64,000 nt of DNA, from assembly GCA_039180865.1 (NCBI GenBank), contig JBCDCZ010000002.1, positions 1-64,000 of the forward strand. The letters are read 5' to 3'. Both the position numbers and the translations under genes were made by a program. The number at the start of each line of letters is the position of its first letter. Within the stretch, counting starts at the first letter, position 1. This document shows positions 42,734 to 52,171 of the stretch, in pieces. The notes under the pieces were generated by a model, which was not told the DNA's origin, did no database searches, and saw nothing but the letters and a program-made list of their open reading frames with translations. The DNA is from JBCDCU01 sp039180865 (GTDB lineage: Bacteria > Pseudomonadota > Alphaproteobacteria > Rhizobiales > JACESI01).

Positions 42734-43663
42734 TCAGTTGGAGCTTTGAACGGTGGCACCAAATTCCTGCGCCACTCTTCGAACCGCGAAGCCGAGCACG
42801 TCCCGGCGCGTGGCACCGGCGACCCCTTGCAGAAAGGGCCATTTTGCCTCGAGAGCAAAGACGATCTCCCCTTCTTCCGGCTTCGTCAGAACAGCGTCTT
42901 CGGTGGCGCTGCGCGTCAGGTGTTCCATCACCCTGAGGAACCGTCTTTGATCGGGGATAGCCGCAACATTGGTCGGTGCGGGGCCGTGTCCCTGATAGAG
43001 CCTTTCGCAGGCATCGAAACGCTCCTCAATCACATCAAGCTGGTGGAGCCATTCCACGATGCTCTCGAACGGGACGGCGGGGGCACCGATATTGATAAGA
43101 TCACCGATGAAAGCGACATCCGTATCAAGAACATCAACCATAACGGTCGCTTCCGCCTCGCTTGCAGCAAGAACCGAGAACGCCAGACGTTCGCCGCCGA
43201 CCTCGAGGACATCGCCGTCTGCGATTGTGTGCGCATCCGCAACTGCAGCAGTCAGAGCCTCTTGCGGCGGGAACCTCTCACCATGACGCTCGTTGCGCAT
43301 CGCGATAAAGCCGCGGCCATCCTCCCGGATCGAACGAAGTGTCGTTTCGTCAGTGATGATTTGCGCCTCTGGAAAGGCCGTCATCACCACCGGGAGCCCG
43401 CCATAGTGATCGGTATGCGCGTGGGTAATGATGATATGCGTGACATTCCCGGACGTCGTCGCGCGAAGGTGTTCGATCATGCGTTCTGCTTCGGGGAGAA
43501 GGCGTTGCACGTCGACCAATACGACACCTTCCGTCGTTTCGAACCAATGAGAATTCACGGAATCCACGTCGTTTACCTGGCTCGCATAGCTGTAGACTTC
43601 GACCGCCGACGCAGAATGCGGTGCACTCAACAAGGCAAGGGAAATGGCGAGGTATCGCAACAT
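42734..43663 (-). CDS. Exported MBL-fold hydrolase, paralogue of the next gene
   Basis: A 309-residue MBL-fold protein with a Sec signal peptide ('LRYLAISLALLSAPHSASA'), 'HIIITHAHTDHYGGLPVVM' with its HxHxDH motif, 'FIGDLINIGAP' and 'LYQGHGPAP'. It shares the 'VNDVDSVNSHWF' stretch with its neighbour, so the two arose by tandem duplication and now use different export routes. The ATG at 43663 has GGAG upstream. A TetR gene is divergent. Confidence 0.85.
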   Translation of the reverse strand: MLRYLAISLALLSAPHSASAVEVYSYASQVNDVDSVNSHWFETTEGVVLVDVQRLLPEAERMIEHLRATTSGNVTHIIITHAHTDHYGGLPVVMTAFPEAQIITDETTLRSIREDGRGFIAMRNERHGERFPPQEALTAAVADAHTIADGDVLEVGGERLAFSVLAASEAEATVMVDVLDTDVAFIGDLINIGAPAVPFESIVEWLHQLDVIEERFDACERLYQGHGPAPTNVAAIPDQRRFLRVMEHLTRSATEDAVLTKPEEGEIVFALEAKWPFLQGVAGATRRDVLGFAVRRVAQEFGATVQSSN

Positions 43664-43738
43664 GCTGATCTCCATCCTTAGGTCCGGCAGATCAAAATGA
43701 TTGCCGCTCTGACATTGGATTCACTTAGCATTCAGGCT

Positions 43739-43762
43739 ATTTTTGACAAGTTGACCAAAAAT
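43739..43762. promoter_or_regulatory. ATTTTTG-N10-CAAAAAT dyad, candidate TetR site
   Basis: Perfect 7-bp arms separated by 10 bases lie between the exported MBL gene and the divergent tetR. TTGACA at 43743-43748 inside the dyad matches a -35 consensus. The position fits a TetR operator. Confidence 0.4.
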
Positions 43763-43813
43763 AAAATTTTCATGATACTGGCGAATCCCGTCGTCAGTGG
43801 TCTAGAGAGGCAC

Positions 43814-44401
43814 ATGGTTGGAACCCGGAAATTCGATGAAACGGCACTTGCAGATCAGCTCGTCCGCGCCTTTTGGAAACACGGTTATCGTACCGCCACG
43901 TTGACAACGCTTGCGCAAGCAACCGGTGTTCTGCGCGGCAGCCTTTACAATGCCTATCGAAGCAAGGAGCGTTTGATGCTCATGGCGCTTGAGCGCTATT
44001 CCATCGAACAAAGGGGACCGGTGATCGAAGCCCTTGCCCGCCCCGATATCCGGGAGGCCATAGAAGGCTATTTCGACGCCCATGTCGCACGCATGGCGAA
44101 CGATAAGAACCCTACGGGTTGCCTGATCTGCCAGACAACCCTCGAATGCGGTGAAGCCGACGGTCCGATTAACGATCACATCCGGGCTCACCACAAGAGG
44201 TCCGAGGCGGCGCTTACCGAACGCTTCGAACGCGCAATCACCGAGGGGGATCTTGTTAGCAATTACGAGGCAAACGAACTGGCGATCTATTTTCTGGGAG
44301 TGTCACGGGGCATGGCGGTGATCCATCGTGCTTATGGTGATATTGACCCGGTCCGGACCATGGCGCGCGCTGCAATGGAGACGCTAAACCGAACGGAATG
44401 A
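43814..44401 (+). CDS. TetR-family transcriptional regulator
   Basis: A 195-residue TetR protein: 'ALADQLVRAFWKHGYRTATLTTLAQATGVLRGSLYNAYRSKERLM' gives the helix-turn-helix, and 'GCLICQTTLECGEADGPINDHI' matches the TetR_C_11-like ligand domain. The ATG at 43814 has GAGAGG upstream; a longer frame begins at 43697. It is divergent from the tandem MBL operon and is its likely repressor. Confidence 0.88.
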   Translation: MVGTRKFDETALADQLVRAFWKHGYRTATLTTLAQATGVLRGSLYNAYRSKERLMLMALERYSIEQRGPVIEALARPDIREAIEGYFDAHVARMANDKNPTGCLICQTTLECGEADGPINDHIRAHHKRSEAALTERFERAITEGDLVSNYEANELAIYFLGVSRGMAVIHRAYGDIDPVRTMARAAMETLNRTE

Positions 44402-44500
44402 TCAGTTGAAATCGATGCTTGGCCGCGGATTTATTACCCCGATTGACGGGCTCTCACTTTCACCCCTACCCTTCTTTAATATAACCAGAGGAACGCGGCG

Positions 44501-45130
44501 ATGACCTTTGAGACCTATCTGATTTATCTCGCCGCTGTTGCCGTCTTCTTCGCGACACCACCCGATACAAGCCAGCTTCTCATCATCTCCAACAGTGTCC
44601 GCTACGGACTGAAACGCAGCGCCTACACGATCGCCGGGGACCTCACCGCAAACTGCCTTCAGATGACTGCGGCGGCCTTTGGCCTTGCCGCCATCATAGC
44701 GGCGTCGGCAGGCGCGTTCATTTGGATCAAATGGCTGGGTGTCGTTTATCTGTTGTGGATCGGGCTTCAACTCATATTTGCGAAAGACCACCTTGAAGAC
44801 GTGTCTGCGACGGCCTCTGGCCGGTCTCTCCGCCTGTTCCGCCAGGGTTTTGTCACCTCTATGGCCAACCCCTTTGCTGTCGTCTTCTTTGGCGCGCTTT
44901 TCCCGCAATTCATCGATCCGGCACTCCCCATCCTGCCGCAACTCCTCATCCTCGGCGTTACCTATCTCGTGGTGGACGGAGCCCTCCTCATCCTGTGGGG
45001 CTGGTTAGGCGTTCGCGCAGCCCGGGCGCTTCGACGATACTCCTTCAACCTCATCAACAAAGTCTGCGGCAGCCTGATGATCGCCGCAGCCCTCCTTCTT
45101 GCGGGCAAGGACTTCCAGCGCGAGCGATAG
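44501..45130 (+). CDS. LysE/RhtB-family exporter
   Basis: A 209-residue inner-membrane protein with about six helices and the family pattern: 'YLAAVAVFFATPPDTSQLLIISNSVRYGLKRS' at the N-terminus and 'GFVTSMANPFAVVFFGALFPQFID' in the middle. RhtB-type proteins export amino acids or homoserine lactones. It stands alone, downstream of tetR and convergent with the GGDEF-EAL gene. Confidence 0.9.
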   Translation: MTFETYLIYLAAVAVFFATPPDTSQLLIISNSVRYGLKRSAYTIAGDLTANCLQMTAAAFGLAAIIAASAGAFIWIKWLGVVYLLWIGLQLIFAKDHLEDVSATASGRSLRLFRQGFVTSMANPFAVVFFGALFPQFIDPALPILPQLLILGVTYLVVDGALLILWGWLGVRAARALRRYSFNLINKVCGSLMIAAALLLAGKDFQRER

Positions 45131-45156
45131 ATGTTGCGGCCCTACAAACCGGGCTG

Positions 45157-47811
45157 TCACCCAACGTCGCGCGCCGGGTCCTCCTCTTTCAGAAACTCGA
45201 ACGCTGGCATGGGCTCTGCGAGGTAAGCCCCTTGTCCAAATATGCAGCCGATCTCCGTCATGTCCTGAAGGTGCTGGGCCGTTTCAATCCCTTCAATAGA
45301 CGTTTCAATACCCAGTTTTCTCGCAAATGCCGTGATTGATTGAACAATAGCCTTCGAAAGAAACTTGTTCGAACCTTCCGACAAGAAAGTGTGTGCGATT
45401 TTCAGCCGGTCAAAGGCAAACCGCTCCATGTGGGAAAGAGACGCATATTCCGTTCCGAAATCATCAATCGCAATATCGACCCCGAGCGCCTGAATTTTAG
45501 AGAGTTCCCCCATGATGTCGGAAGCTTCCTTCAGGAACACCGTCTCGGAGATTTCGAGTTCCAGTCGCAGAGCCGGAAAATCATGTTCATCCAAAGCCCA
45601 GACGATTTGATCATAGAGCGCACCGTCACCCAGTTGACTGGCCGAAACATTGACCGACACACGCTGATCGCCTGGCCATTGGCTGGCGGTCTCGATGCTC
45701 TGTTTCAGCATCCAGTTGCCGAGATTGGCCATGGCACCGTTTTCTTCCGCAATCCGGATAACTTCCGACGGTGCGATTGGTAGATGCGATCTGTCTTTCC
45801 AGCGCAGTAGTGCTTCCGCACCGACCCGCTTCAGCGTTTTGAGTTCAAAAACAGGCTGGAAGTAAAGCTCAACATTCTCCTCGATGCCGGATGATCTGAC
45901 GGCTCTCGCGACCTGCGTCTTGAGTTTCTGTTCCGCTGCCAGATCGTCGTCATAAAAACGGTAGGACCCGCGGGAGAATTCCTTCACCTTATAAAGAGCC
46001 AGATCGGCCTCGTTGAAAAGGCTATCAGAATCAGCGCCTTTTGCTCTCAAAATCCGGATACCGACACTGGCACCGATTTGAACGTGCTTTTGAAGGATCC
46101 TGAAGGGATGGCACATAATCTCGGTGATCTTGGAGGCCATCGCCTCCGCGATCGATCGCGCATTTGTCTTGCTACAGGCGAGTAAAATCGCAAATTCATC
46201 GCCCCCAAGGCGCGCTACCAGATCACCCGTCCTGACACACCCAATCAACCGCTGCGCAGCGCTCACCAACAATTCGTCACCAGCCTGGTGGCCATGCGTA
46301 TCGTTCACCGCCTTGAACTTATCAAGATCGAGCAACATCAAGACGATGCAATCATCGTCGCTTTCAGCAAGCCTTTTTCGCTCATCCAATGCGTCATTAA
46401 ACGCGAGTCTGTTCGGCAGGCCCGTCAGAGGATCGTGCCTCGAGGCATGTTTATCGCGCTCGGCCGCGTGGATCTCCGCCGTCACATCGGAATGGGTCCC
46501 CACCCACCCACCGCCCGGCATAGGAACATGATTGGACTTGATGACCCTGCCGCTTTTGGTCTGGAACTGGGATGTCAGCGTTTTGTTGGCTTTTAAACTT
46601 TCATGGATCTTGCGAATCTGATGGTCGATATCGCCTACGAATTCACCTCGGGCTTTTTCAGCCTCAAGCAGCGACCGAAAGTCAGCGCCTTCCCGGATCT
46701 CGCCTTCCGGCTTTTCAAAAATCTCGATATATCGCTCGTTCCAGACCGTTAGACGATCGTCTTTGCCAAAGACGCTGACCCCCTCATCCATGCTTTGAAG
46801 AATGGTTGAGAGTTCTGAGGATCGCTCACGGGCAATCTTTTCGGATTTCTTGATGAATTCTTCGGTTCGCTTTTGTGCGGTAATGTCCTGAAACGCACCG
46901 ATCAGCTTTGTCACGGCCCCGTTTTCATAAACCGGATTTCCGAGCGCTCGAACCCATATTCTATTTTCGCTGGCCGTAACCAGTTGCAGCTCCAGATCCC
47001 AACCCGTCCCGGTTTCGATGGCTGTTTCAACGGCAGAACGAATTATGGGTTGCGATTCCGGCGCGTAAAAATCGATGGCTGTCGCAAGCTGCGGCTCGTA
47101 GTCAAGCGGCACTTCATGGATGCGCTTCGTTTCATCGGTCCACATGAGACGTTGCGGGTCGAGCGTGAATTCCCATCCGCCGACACCCGTCATATCCTTA
47201 ATCTGTTGAAGGAGAAGGACAGTCCGTTCTATCTCTTCGGATTTTTCCTTTTCCCGCCGTTTTGCCGCTTCCAGTTTGGTATTGGTCTTGAACGCATTGA
47301 TGAGGCCTTCCGCAACACGGCCAAGATCAAGCAATTGCGCACGCTGTGCGTCGGTCAGGTGGCGGGGTTTCTGGTCGATGACGCAAAGTGTGCCGATATT
47401 GTGTTCACCGTCAATAGCGATCGGCACGCCGGCGTAAAAGGCTATTTTGGGGTCCCCTGTCACCAGGGGATTTTCCGCAAATCTTGGGTCGAGCCGCGCA
47501 TCCTCGACGACCATCGGCTCCGTGTCCGCAATTGTGTGAGCGCAAAAAGCAACCTCCTTGCACGTCTCAGAGACGCCCAGTCCGACCTTCGCCTTGAACC
47601 ATTGCTCGTCTTTGCCAACGATCGAGATCAGAGCGATAGGGCAGTCCAGAATGCTTGCGGCAAGCTGGACAATCGCATCGAATTCCGGTTCACGGCCGGA
47701 ATGCCATACGCCGGATTGGTTCAGGGCGACCAAACGGCCTGCTTCGTTGGGGAGTTTTGGATAGGTGTTCAAGATTTGATGGCCTGTGGGGTTTCGCGTC
47801 AAACGGCGCAA
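45157..47811 (-). CDS. GAF-PAS-PAS-GGDEF-EAL cyclic-di-GMP protein
   Basis: An 884-residue cytosolic signalling protein: GAF (about 40-175), PAS (205-315), PAS (330-445), GGDEF (455-620) and EAL (630-875). GGDEF is intact at 536-540 with the inhibitory I-site RTGD five residues before it, so cyclase activity under feedback control is likely. EAL is present at about 666-668, and DDFG is kept. The usual 'DDFGTGYSSL' reads 'DDFGTEYASL' and 'KID' reads 'KIA', so phosphodiesterase activity may be weakened. It stands alone; no partner receptor is nearby. Confidence 0.92.
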   Translation of the reverse strand: MRRLTRNPTGHQILNTYPKLPNEAGRLVALNQSGVWHSGREPEFDAIVQLAASILDCPIALISIVGKDEQWFKAKVGLGVSETCKEVAFCAHTIADTEPMVVEDARLDPRFAENPLVTGDPKIAFYAGVPIAIDGEHNIGTLCVIDQKPRHLTDAQRAQLLDLGRVAEGLINAFKTNTKLEAAKRREKEKSEEIERTVLLLQQIKDMTGVGGWEFTLDPQRLMWTDETKRIHEVPLDYEPQLATAIDFYAPESQPIIRSAVETAIETGTGWDLELQLVTASENRIWVRALGNPVYENGAVTKLIGAFQDITAQKRTEEFIKKSEKIARERSSELSTILQSMDEGVSVFGKDDRLTVWNERYIEIFEKPEGEIREGADFRSLLEAEKARGEFVGDIDHQIRKIHESLKANKTLTSQFQTKSGRVIKSNHVPMPGGGWVGTHSDVTAEIHAAERDKHASRHDPLTGLPNRLAFNDALDERKRLAESDDDCIVLMLLDLDKFKAVNDTHGHQAGDELLVSAAQRLIGCVRTGDLVARLGGDEFAILLACSKTNARSIAEAMASKITEIMCHPFRILQKHVQIGASVGIRILRAKGADSDSLFNEADLALYKVKEFSRGSYRFYDDDLAAEQKLKTQVARAVRSSGIEENVELYFQPVFELKTLKRVGAEALLRWKDRSHLPIAPSEVIRIAEENGAMANLGNWMLKQSIETASQWPGDQRVSVNVSASQLGDGALYDQIVWALDEHDFPALRLELEISETVFLKEASDIMGELSKIQALGVDIAIDDFGTEYASLSHMERFAFDRLKIAHTFLSEGSNKFLSKAIVQSITAFARKLGIETSIEGIETAQHLQDMTEIGCIFGQGAYLAEPMPAFEFLKEEDPARDVG

Positions 47812-47913
47812 GCCCTACACCTTCGCCCGTTTACGTTAATGATCGGTATAAATGCCCCAGGTGCTTTCGCGTATCCCAATCATGTGGCGACCTATCAAAG
47901 CAGGCAGAGACCC

Positions 47914-48744
47914 TCAGTTCCAGTCGCCAAAAAACCTATCCCAGATTTTCTCGCCGATCAGGCAATCATAGCCAGAAACGCGTTCCACCCTCGCCTCTTT
48001 CGGTTTTAATCCAGCAAGTTCCAGGATCAGCTTCTGGCGCACCGCATCGGGGAAATCCTGCCATTCGCGCACGGGGATCACAAAGGCTGCCGGACCGGTG
48101 ATGACGCAATGGCGGTAATATTCATCGAGATCGTCAAGATGCCATTGCGAGCCGAGACCCTCCTGGGTCATCAGAGGCAGTCCGTTTATCGTAATACCTC
48201 GAGACGCCGCATCTGCTCGAGCGGACAGGACCGCGCGCCCGTCGTTGTTTGGCCCATCACCGGAAATATCGATCACACGGCGCATGCCTTTGAAGCCGTT
48301 TTCCTCAAATCGCGGAATGGAGTAATCGATGATGCCGGAGATCGACGTGCGCCGGAGTGAGGTGTTGAAATTGGCTGTAAGTTTCGCAGCAAAGGCTTCC
48401 AAACCTTCGCGGCTTTCCACAAGTGTCCAATCGACAATGACGCGCTGGGAATAGCTCCCCGCCCATTCCACGTAGGTAAGCGCCACTTTACCATGGAGCC
48501 CGCCCAAGGTGATCGCCTGTACGACCTCATCGCTCACGAGCGCTTCGGCATAACCGCGTCTCTGAATCTCGAGTTCACGCGCTGTCATTGAGCGGGACAC
48601 ATCAACGGCAAGGATCAGTTCCACATCGACAGGCGTCTCGGAGCGGGCCGGAACGACAAGGGCCGTCAAGGCTGCAAGGGCAACAAGACCGGATCGGAGC
48701 GTGCGCATAGTTCGAGTTGAACGGGAATCCGTTCGCTTGTCCAT
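47914..48744 (-). CDS. Exported DUF1194 (VWA-type) protein
   Basis: A 276-residue protein with a basic N-terminus and a hydrophobic signal segment (about residues 17-35), then a von Willebrand A-like domain: 'VDVELILAVDVSRSM' (MIDAS DxSxS), 'RRTSISGIIDYSIPRF' and 'VIDISGDGPNNDG'. DUF1194 is common in alphaproteobacteria and uncharacterised. The MIDAS suggests metal-dependent protein binding in the periplasm. A later ATG at 48708 is an alternative start. Confidence 0.85.
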   Translation of the reverse strand: MDKRTDSRSTRTMRTLRSGLVALAALTALVVPARSETPVDVELILAVDVSRSMTARELEIQRRGYAEALVSDEVVQAITLGGLHGKVALTYVEWAGSYSQRVIVDWTLVESREGLEAFAAKLTANFNTSLRRTSISGIIDYSIPRFEENGFKGMRRVIDISGDGPNNDGRAVLSARADAASRGITINGLPLMTQEGLGSQWHLDDLDEYYRHCVITGPAAFVIPVREWQDFPDAVRQKLILELAGLKPKEARVERVSGYDCLIGEKIWDRFFGDWN

Positions 48745-48947
48745 GCGCTATTTGACCCAATAAAGCCTCGCCGCATCACCTTTTCGTCAGGGCGCGAGCA
48801 GGCTGCGCTTGATTGTTGAAAACCTTAGACTGAACGAACGTGGAAGAACCTAAAAGACGGCAATCAGTCATTTAACGCACGCCATCCAAGATACGGATCT
48901 TCGCGACTCCAAGGGCCATTCACCGTATTTTTGATGCGCCAATCCAC

Positions 48948-49832
48948 CTAATCCAGGCGTTGTGTTCTCCAAAATCTGGGCGTTTGTCCAAAACGGCGCC
49001 TGAAGGCTTTCGCGAACTGCGCCGGGCTCTCAAACCCTACGCTTTGGGCAACGTCAATAACACTCCTGCTCCTCCTGGACGCCAGATATTCAGCAGCCGC
49101 GTCCAGTTTTTTCTGAAGGACATATTGATAAGGCGTATTCCCGGTTGTTGCCTTGAAACGCCGTGAAAAGTGATGGCGGCTCAAACCAGAAATCTTCGCT
49201 AACTCATCAACGAGAATCTGACGATCTATATGCTGCCCCACATAGACATCGATATCCTCAATCATACTGCGGGACAAGGGCACGACACTCTCTATTTCGT
49301 CTGAGTGTTCTACCTCCTGAACAGCCTCGTCCAAAAGCTGATGAACGATCATAAAGGCTGCGTATTTCAGGACACTATCGGAGGACATGCCCGGATTCGA
49401 ATAGCCGATCTGCATCATGGTTTTCTCAACCAGCGGATCGTGAAACGGCTTGGAAATGACGTCGTGCCGCAATCTGTTTGGCCATTTATCTCCAAAGACT
49501 GAGACAAGTGCCTTCACCTCTACCCCAAGGCCGATGACTCTTAACTCAGGCCAAGAGCCGAAACCTGGAGATGAGGGTGCGGCGATACCGATGTCCCCTG
49601 GTTCGATGTAGGCATCAAAATCCTGTCCGCTTGTTTTCTGGCAAACGCGCCCGCCGCCGGAAACGCATAGCAGTACAAAAAGCGCCGGCACATTCGGAAC
49701 CGGCCCGCTTAAAGCCTCATATGAGGCATCATACATCATAATCGAATTCGATGAATCGATCTGAATGCTGTGAACCTCAGCCCCAAGGTCGGTAAGACGC
49801 TGCTGAACAATACCTTTGGGTGGAATCGGCAT
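48948..49832 (-). CDS. AraC-family regulator beside the siderophore receptor operon
   Basis: A 294-residue protein. The N-terminal 180 residues are a sensing domain with no match I can name. The C-terminal 100 residues carry the two AraC helix-turn-helices ('LVDELAKISGLSRHHFSRRFKATTGNTPYQYVLQKKL' and 'IDVAQSVGFESPAQFAKAFRRRFGQTP'). It is divergent from the TonB receptor and permease-reductase operon, as siderophore-sensing AraC activators usually are. A TGA-N9-TCA element and a large dyad lie just upstream. Confidence 0.88.
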   Translation of the reverse strand: MPIPPKGIVQQRLTDLGAEVHSIQIDSSNSIMMYDASYEALSGPVPNVPALFVLLCVSGGGRVCQKTSGQDFDAYIEPGDIGIAAPSSPGFGSWPELRVIGLGVEVKALVSVFGDKWPNRLRHDVISKPFHDPLVEKTMMQIGYSNPGMSSDSVLKYAAFMIVHQLLDEAVQEVEHSDEIESVVPLSRSMIEDIDVYVGQHIDRQILVDELAKISGLSRHHFSRRFKATTGNTPYQYVLQKKLDAAAEYLASRRSRSVIDVAQSVGFESPAQFAKAFRRRFGQTPRFWRTQRLD

Positions 49833-49862
49833 ATGCGCTCCCCAATGAAATCGCTATCACAA

Positions 49863-49898
49863 CGCTAAGTTAACATGAGTATTTTTGTCAAGTTAGCG
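49863..49898. promoter_or_regulatory. 36-bp imperfect dyad with an iron-box-like TGA-N9-TCA
   Basis: The outer arms CGCTAA and TTAGCG are perfect, and 13 of 18 base pairs are complementary over the whole element. TGA-GTATTTTTG-TCA at 49876-49890 fits the TGA-N9-TCA pattern of RirA-type iron boxes. TTGACA on the minus strand inside the dyad could be the -35 of the AraC gene. It is 31 bases upstream of that gene and 96 bases upstream of the receptor start. Confidence 0.5.
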
Positions 49899-49993
49899 AG
49901 AATACATCATTTCAGCGCACGATCGGGTTAGATATCATTCAATCATACCAATAGTATAGCCCAATCAATCGCAATAAATGCGGGGGCGCTTTG

Positions 49994-52111
49994 ATGAAAA
50001 TTCATGCAACTTACAGTCTCTTGATGACGACCGCGCTGGCGGGGCTGGTCACTCCTGTTTTCGCGCAAGAGATCCAAACTTCCAACGGTACGGCGATCCT
50101 TCTCGATGAGATCGTACTTAGAGGCGACAAGGTCGGACGCACGATACAGTCGGCAACAGCAGGCACTACTGTCATAAACGGTGAGACGGCAAATGCAGCG
50201 GTCAATCAGGACATCGATGACGTTGTTGCCGCTGAAGCCAATGTCCTTGCCAATGAAGGGTTCTCACTGCCGTCGATCAGGGGAATCGATTCCACCAGCG
50301 GTGGCAGGCCAAGCATAACGGCCGGTTCGCAACCAAGAACTCCCATTCTGGTGGATGGCGTGGCCTTGCCATCGAATGAGTCATCGGCGATTTCATCGGT
50401 TTCTACTTGGGATATCGATACTGTTGAAGTGGGGCGCGGACCACAACCAACAAACACCGGGCGCAATGCAATCGGTGGCGCTATCCGCGTTTTCACAAAT
50501 GATCCAACCTATGATTTAGAGTTTGCGACCAGGATCGGATATTTCAACCAGAACGGAACGATAAACGGCGCAGCGCTTGTTAACATTCCGATCGTGGAAG
50601 ACCAGGCAGCCCTTCGCTTTACGGCGGAGGGAAGCTTTGGAGACAGTTTCGTTGATATTGTTCCATCAGTTCCGGCCGGTTTCGATCCAAACCAGGAGAC
50701 ATTTGGACGGGTGAAAGGCAAATTGCTGCTGGAGCCCTCGAGCCTGCCAGGTTTGAGTGTTTTGGTAAGTGTCGACCATCTGCGCAACGAAGAACCGATT
50801 GACGGCTTCGTGGATGATGTCGAGGCTGTCAGTATCAGTGGGGCGAACCCATTCGGGCTTGTATCTTCCTTTGAGGAAGTCGATCAGACAGTCTACCAAG
50901 CCCGTGCAAGCTATGACTTCGACGAGCGCTTCACGCTGGTGAGCCGTGTTGCCTATCTCGACAATTCGCTCCTCTTTGCTGATACCGGAGACGTCTTCAA
51001 CTTTGGCTTTCCGTTCGCTTTGGGCGCGACCGGTTTTGACAAAGACCAAATCGAAGGTGAGGTCTATCTCCAATTCAGGGATTTGGGCGTCATCAGACGA
51101 GGTGTCTTCGGTGTCATACACAACACTGAGAAAGAAGACGGCTTTAACAGCGGCACGCTCGAATTTACAGCGGATGGCGAGATCAACAACACGGGTGTTT
51201 ACGGTGAAGTCGAAGTGTCGGCGGATCGCTTCGTTGACGGCTTGACATTCATTGGCGGCGGGCGCCTTGAGATTGATAATCGGTTCCGCGACACCTTTGC
51301 TCCTGCGGGCAATCCGGTTGGCGCTTTCTACGGCAGCGAGACGGAGTTCCTGCCGAAAGCCGGTATTCGATATGAACCGACCGACAACCTTACCTTCGGC
51401 TACACATTCTCCAGAGGGTTTCGGGCCGGTGGCCTCGACGTTGATTTAACGGCGCCCATATTCGGTCTGCCACTCTCGATTTCCGAGTTTGGGTCGGAAT
51501 TCATCAATCAGCACGAAGTGTACGCAAGAGGCTCGTTCCTCGATGGTAAGCTCGACCTTTCTGCCACCGGTTTTTACTACAAGTGGGACGATGCACAGGT
51601 GGAGGGCGCAGCATCTTTCTTCGGCGGCGGTGTTGTGCTGATCGGAAACGTACCCGAAGCCATCGGGTTCGGCGGTGAGTTTAATGCTGCATACAAAATC
51701 AACCAGCAGTTCAGTGTCAAAGCAGCTCTTGGTCTGCTCGAAACGGAAATCACAGATGCGGGAACGGGACTTGCGACTTTTGAAGGTTCGGCCCTTCCCC
51801 GCGCACCCGAATTAACAATATCCGGTGGTCTCACCTGGCAGCCGATGGAGAACTTAAAGGCTGCGGTTGATGTCCGACATATCGGCGAAACATTCACCGG
51901 TCTCGGCGAAGCCACGCTCGATAACTACACCGTCGTCGATGTCTCCGCCGGGTATACCGTCAGAACCGGAAGTTCCGAGTTTCAACTGGAAGGCTTCGTC
52001 AACAATATCTTCGATGAAAGCTTTATTACCTTTTCCGAGGCTGGCTTCATAACTCTGACGGCGGTTGGACGCCCGCGGACTTTCGGTGCGCTCCTGACGG
52101 CGAAATTCTGA
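49994..52111 (+). CDS. TonB-dependent outer-membrane siderophore receptor
   Basis: A 705-residue receptor with a signal peptide (cleavage after 'VTPVFAQ'), a TonB-box-like 'ILLDEIVL', a plug domain (about 55-155, 'PSIRGIDSTSGGRPSI' and 'VEVGRGPQPTNTGRNAIGGAIRVFTN') and a beta-barrel ending in 'RPRTFGALLTAKF' with terminal Phe. It would bring a ferric siderophore into the periplasm using TonB energy. The start is taken at ATG 49994, after a TTG in the same frame. The next gene begins 60 bases downstream. Confidence 0.9.
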   Translation: MKIHATYSLLMTTALAGLVTPVFAQEIQTSNGTAILLDEIVLRGDKVGRTIQSATAGTTVINGETANAAVNQDIDDVVAAEANVLANEGFSLPSIRGIDSTSGGRPSITAGSQPRTPILVDGVALPSNESSAISSVSTWDIDTVEVGRGPQPTNTGRNAIGGAIRVFTNDPTYDLEFATRIGYFNQNGTINGAALVNIPIVEDQAALRFTAEGSFGDSFVDIVPSVPAGFDPNQETFGRVKGKLLLEPSSLPGLSVLVSVDHLRNEEPIDGFVDDVEAVSISGANPFGLVSSFEEVDQTVYQARASYDFDERFTLVSRVAYLDNSLLFADTGDVFNFGFPFALGATGFDKDQIEGEVYLQFRDLGVIRRGVFGVIHNTEKEDGFNSGTLEFTADGEINNTGVYGEVEVSADRFVDGLTFIGGGRLEIDNRFRDTFAPAGNPVGAFYGSETEFLPKAGIRYEPTDNLTFGYTFSRGFRAGGLDVDLTAPIFGLPLSISEFGSEFINQHEVYARGSFLDGKLDLSATGFYYKWDDAQVEGAASFFGGGVVLIGNVPEAIGFGGEFNAAYKINQQFSVKAALGLLETEITDAGTGLATFEGSALPRAPELTISGGLTWQPMENLKAAVDVRHIGETFTGLGEATLDNYTVVDVSAGYTVRTGSSEFQLEGFVNNIFDESFITFSEAGFITLTAVGRPRTFGALLTAKF

Positions 52112-52171
52112 CGAAGACATACCCCTGGAAAGGATTGGTAGTGCTCTCGACAAGTACGAAACAGTAGACCC

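Noticed and set aside
42746..43681. Long plus-strand open frame of 311 codons
   Set aside because: It is exactly antisense to the exported MBL-fold gene, which has a signal peptide and HxHxDH motif. The plus frame has no family features.
43738..43752. TATTTTTGACAAGTT, 14 of 15 identical to part of the iron-box-like element at 49880-49894
   Set aside because: T-rich sequence with a -35-like TTGACA. A match of this size is expected by chance many times in 64 kb, and the neighbouring genes are not iron genes.
44402..44941. Minus-strand frame of 179 codons
   Set aside because: Antisense to the LysE exporter; highly charged composition and no ribosome site.
46873..48009. Plus-strand open frame of 378 codons
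   Set aside because: Antisense to the GAF-PAS part of the GGDEF-EAL gene and the end of the DUF1194 gene; no recognisable protein.
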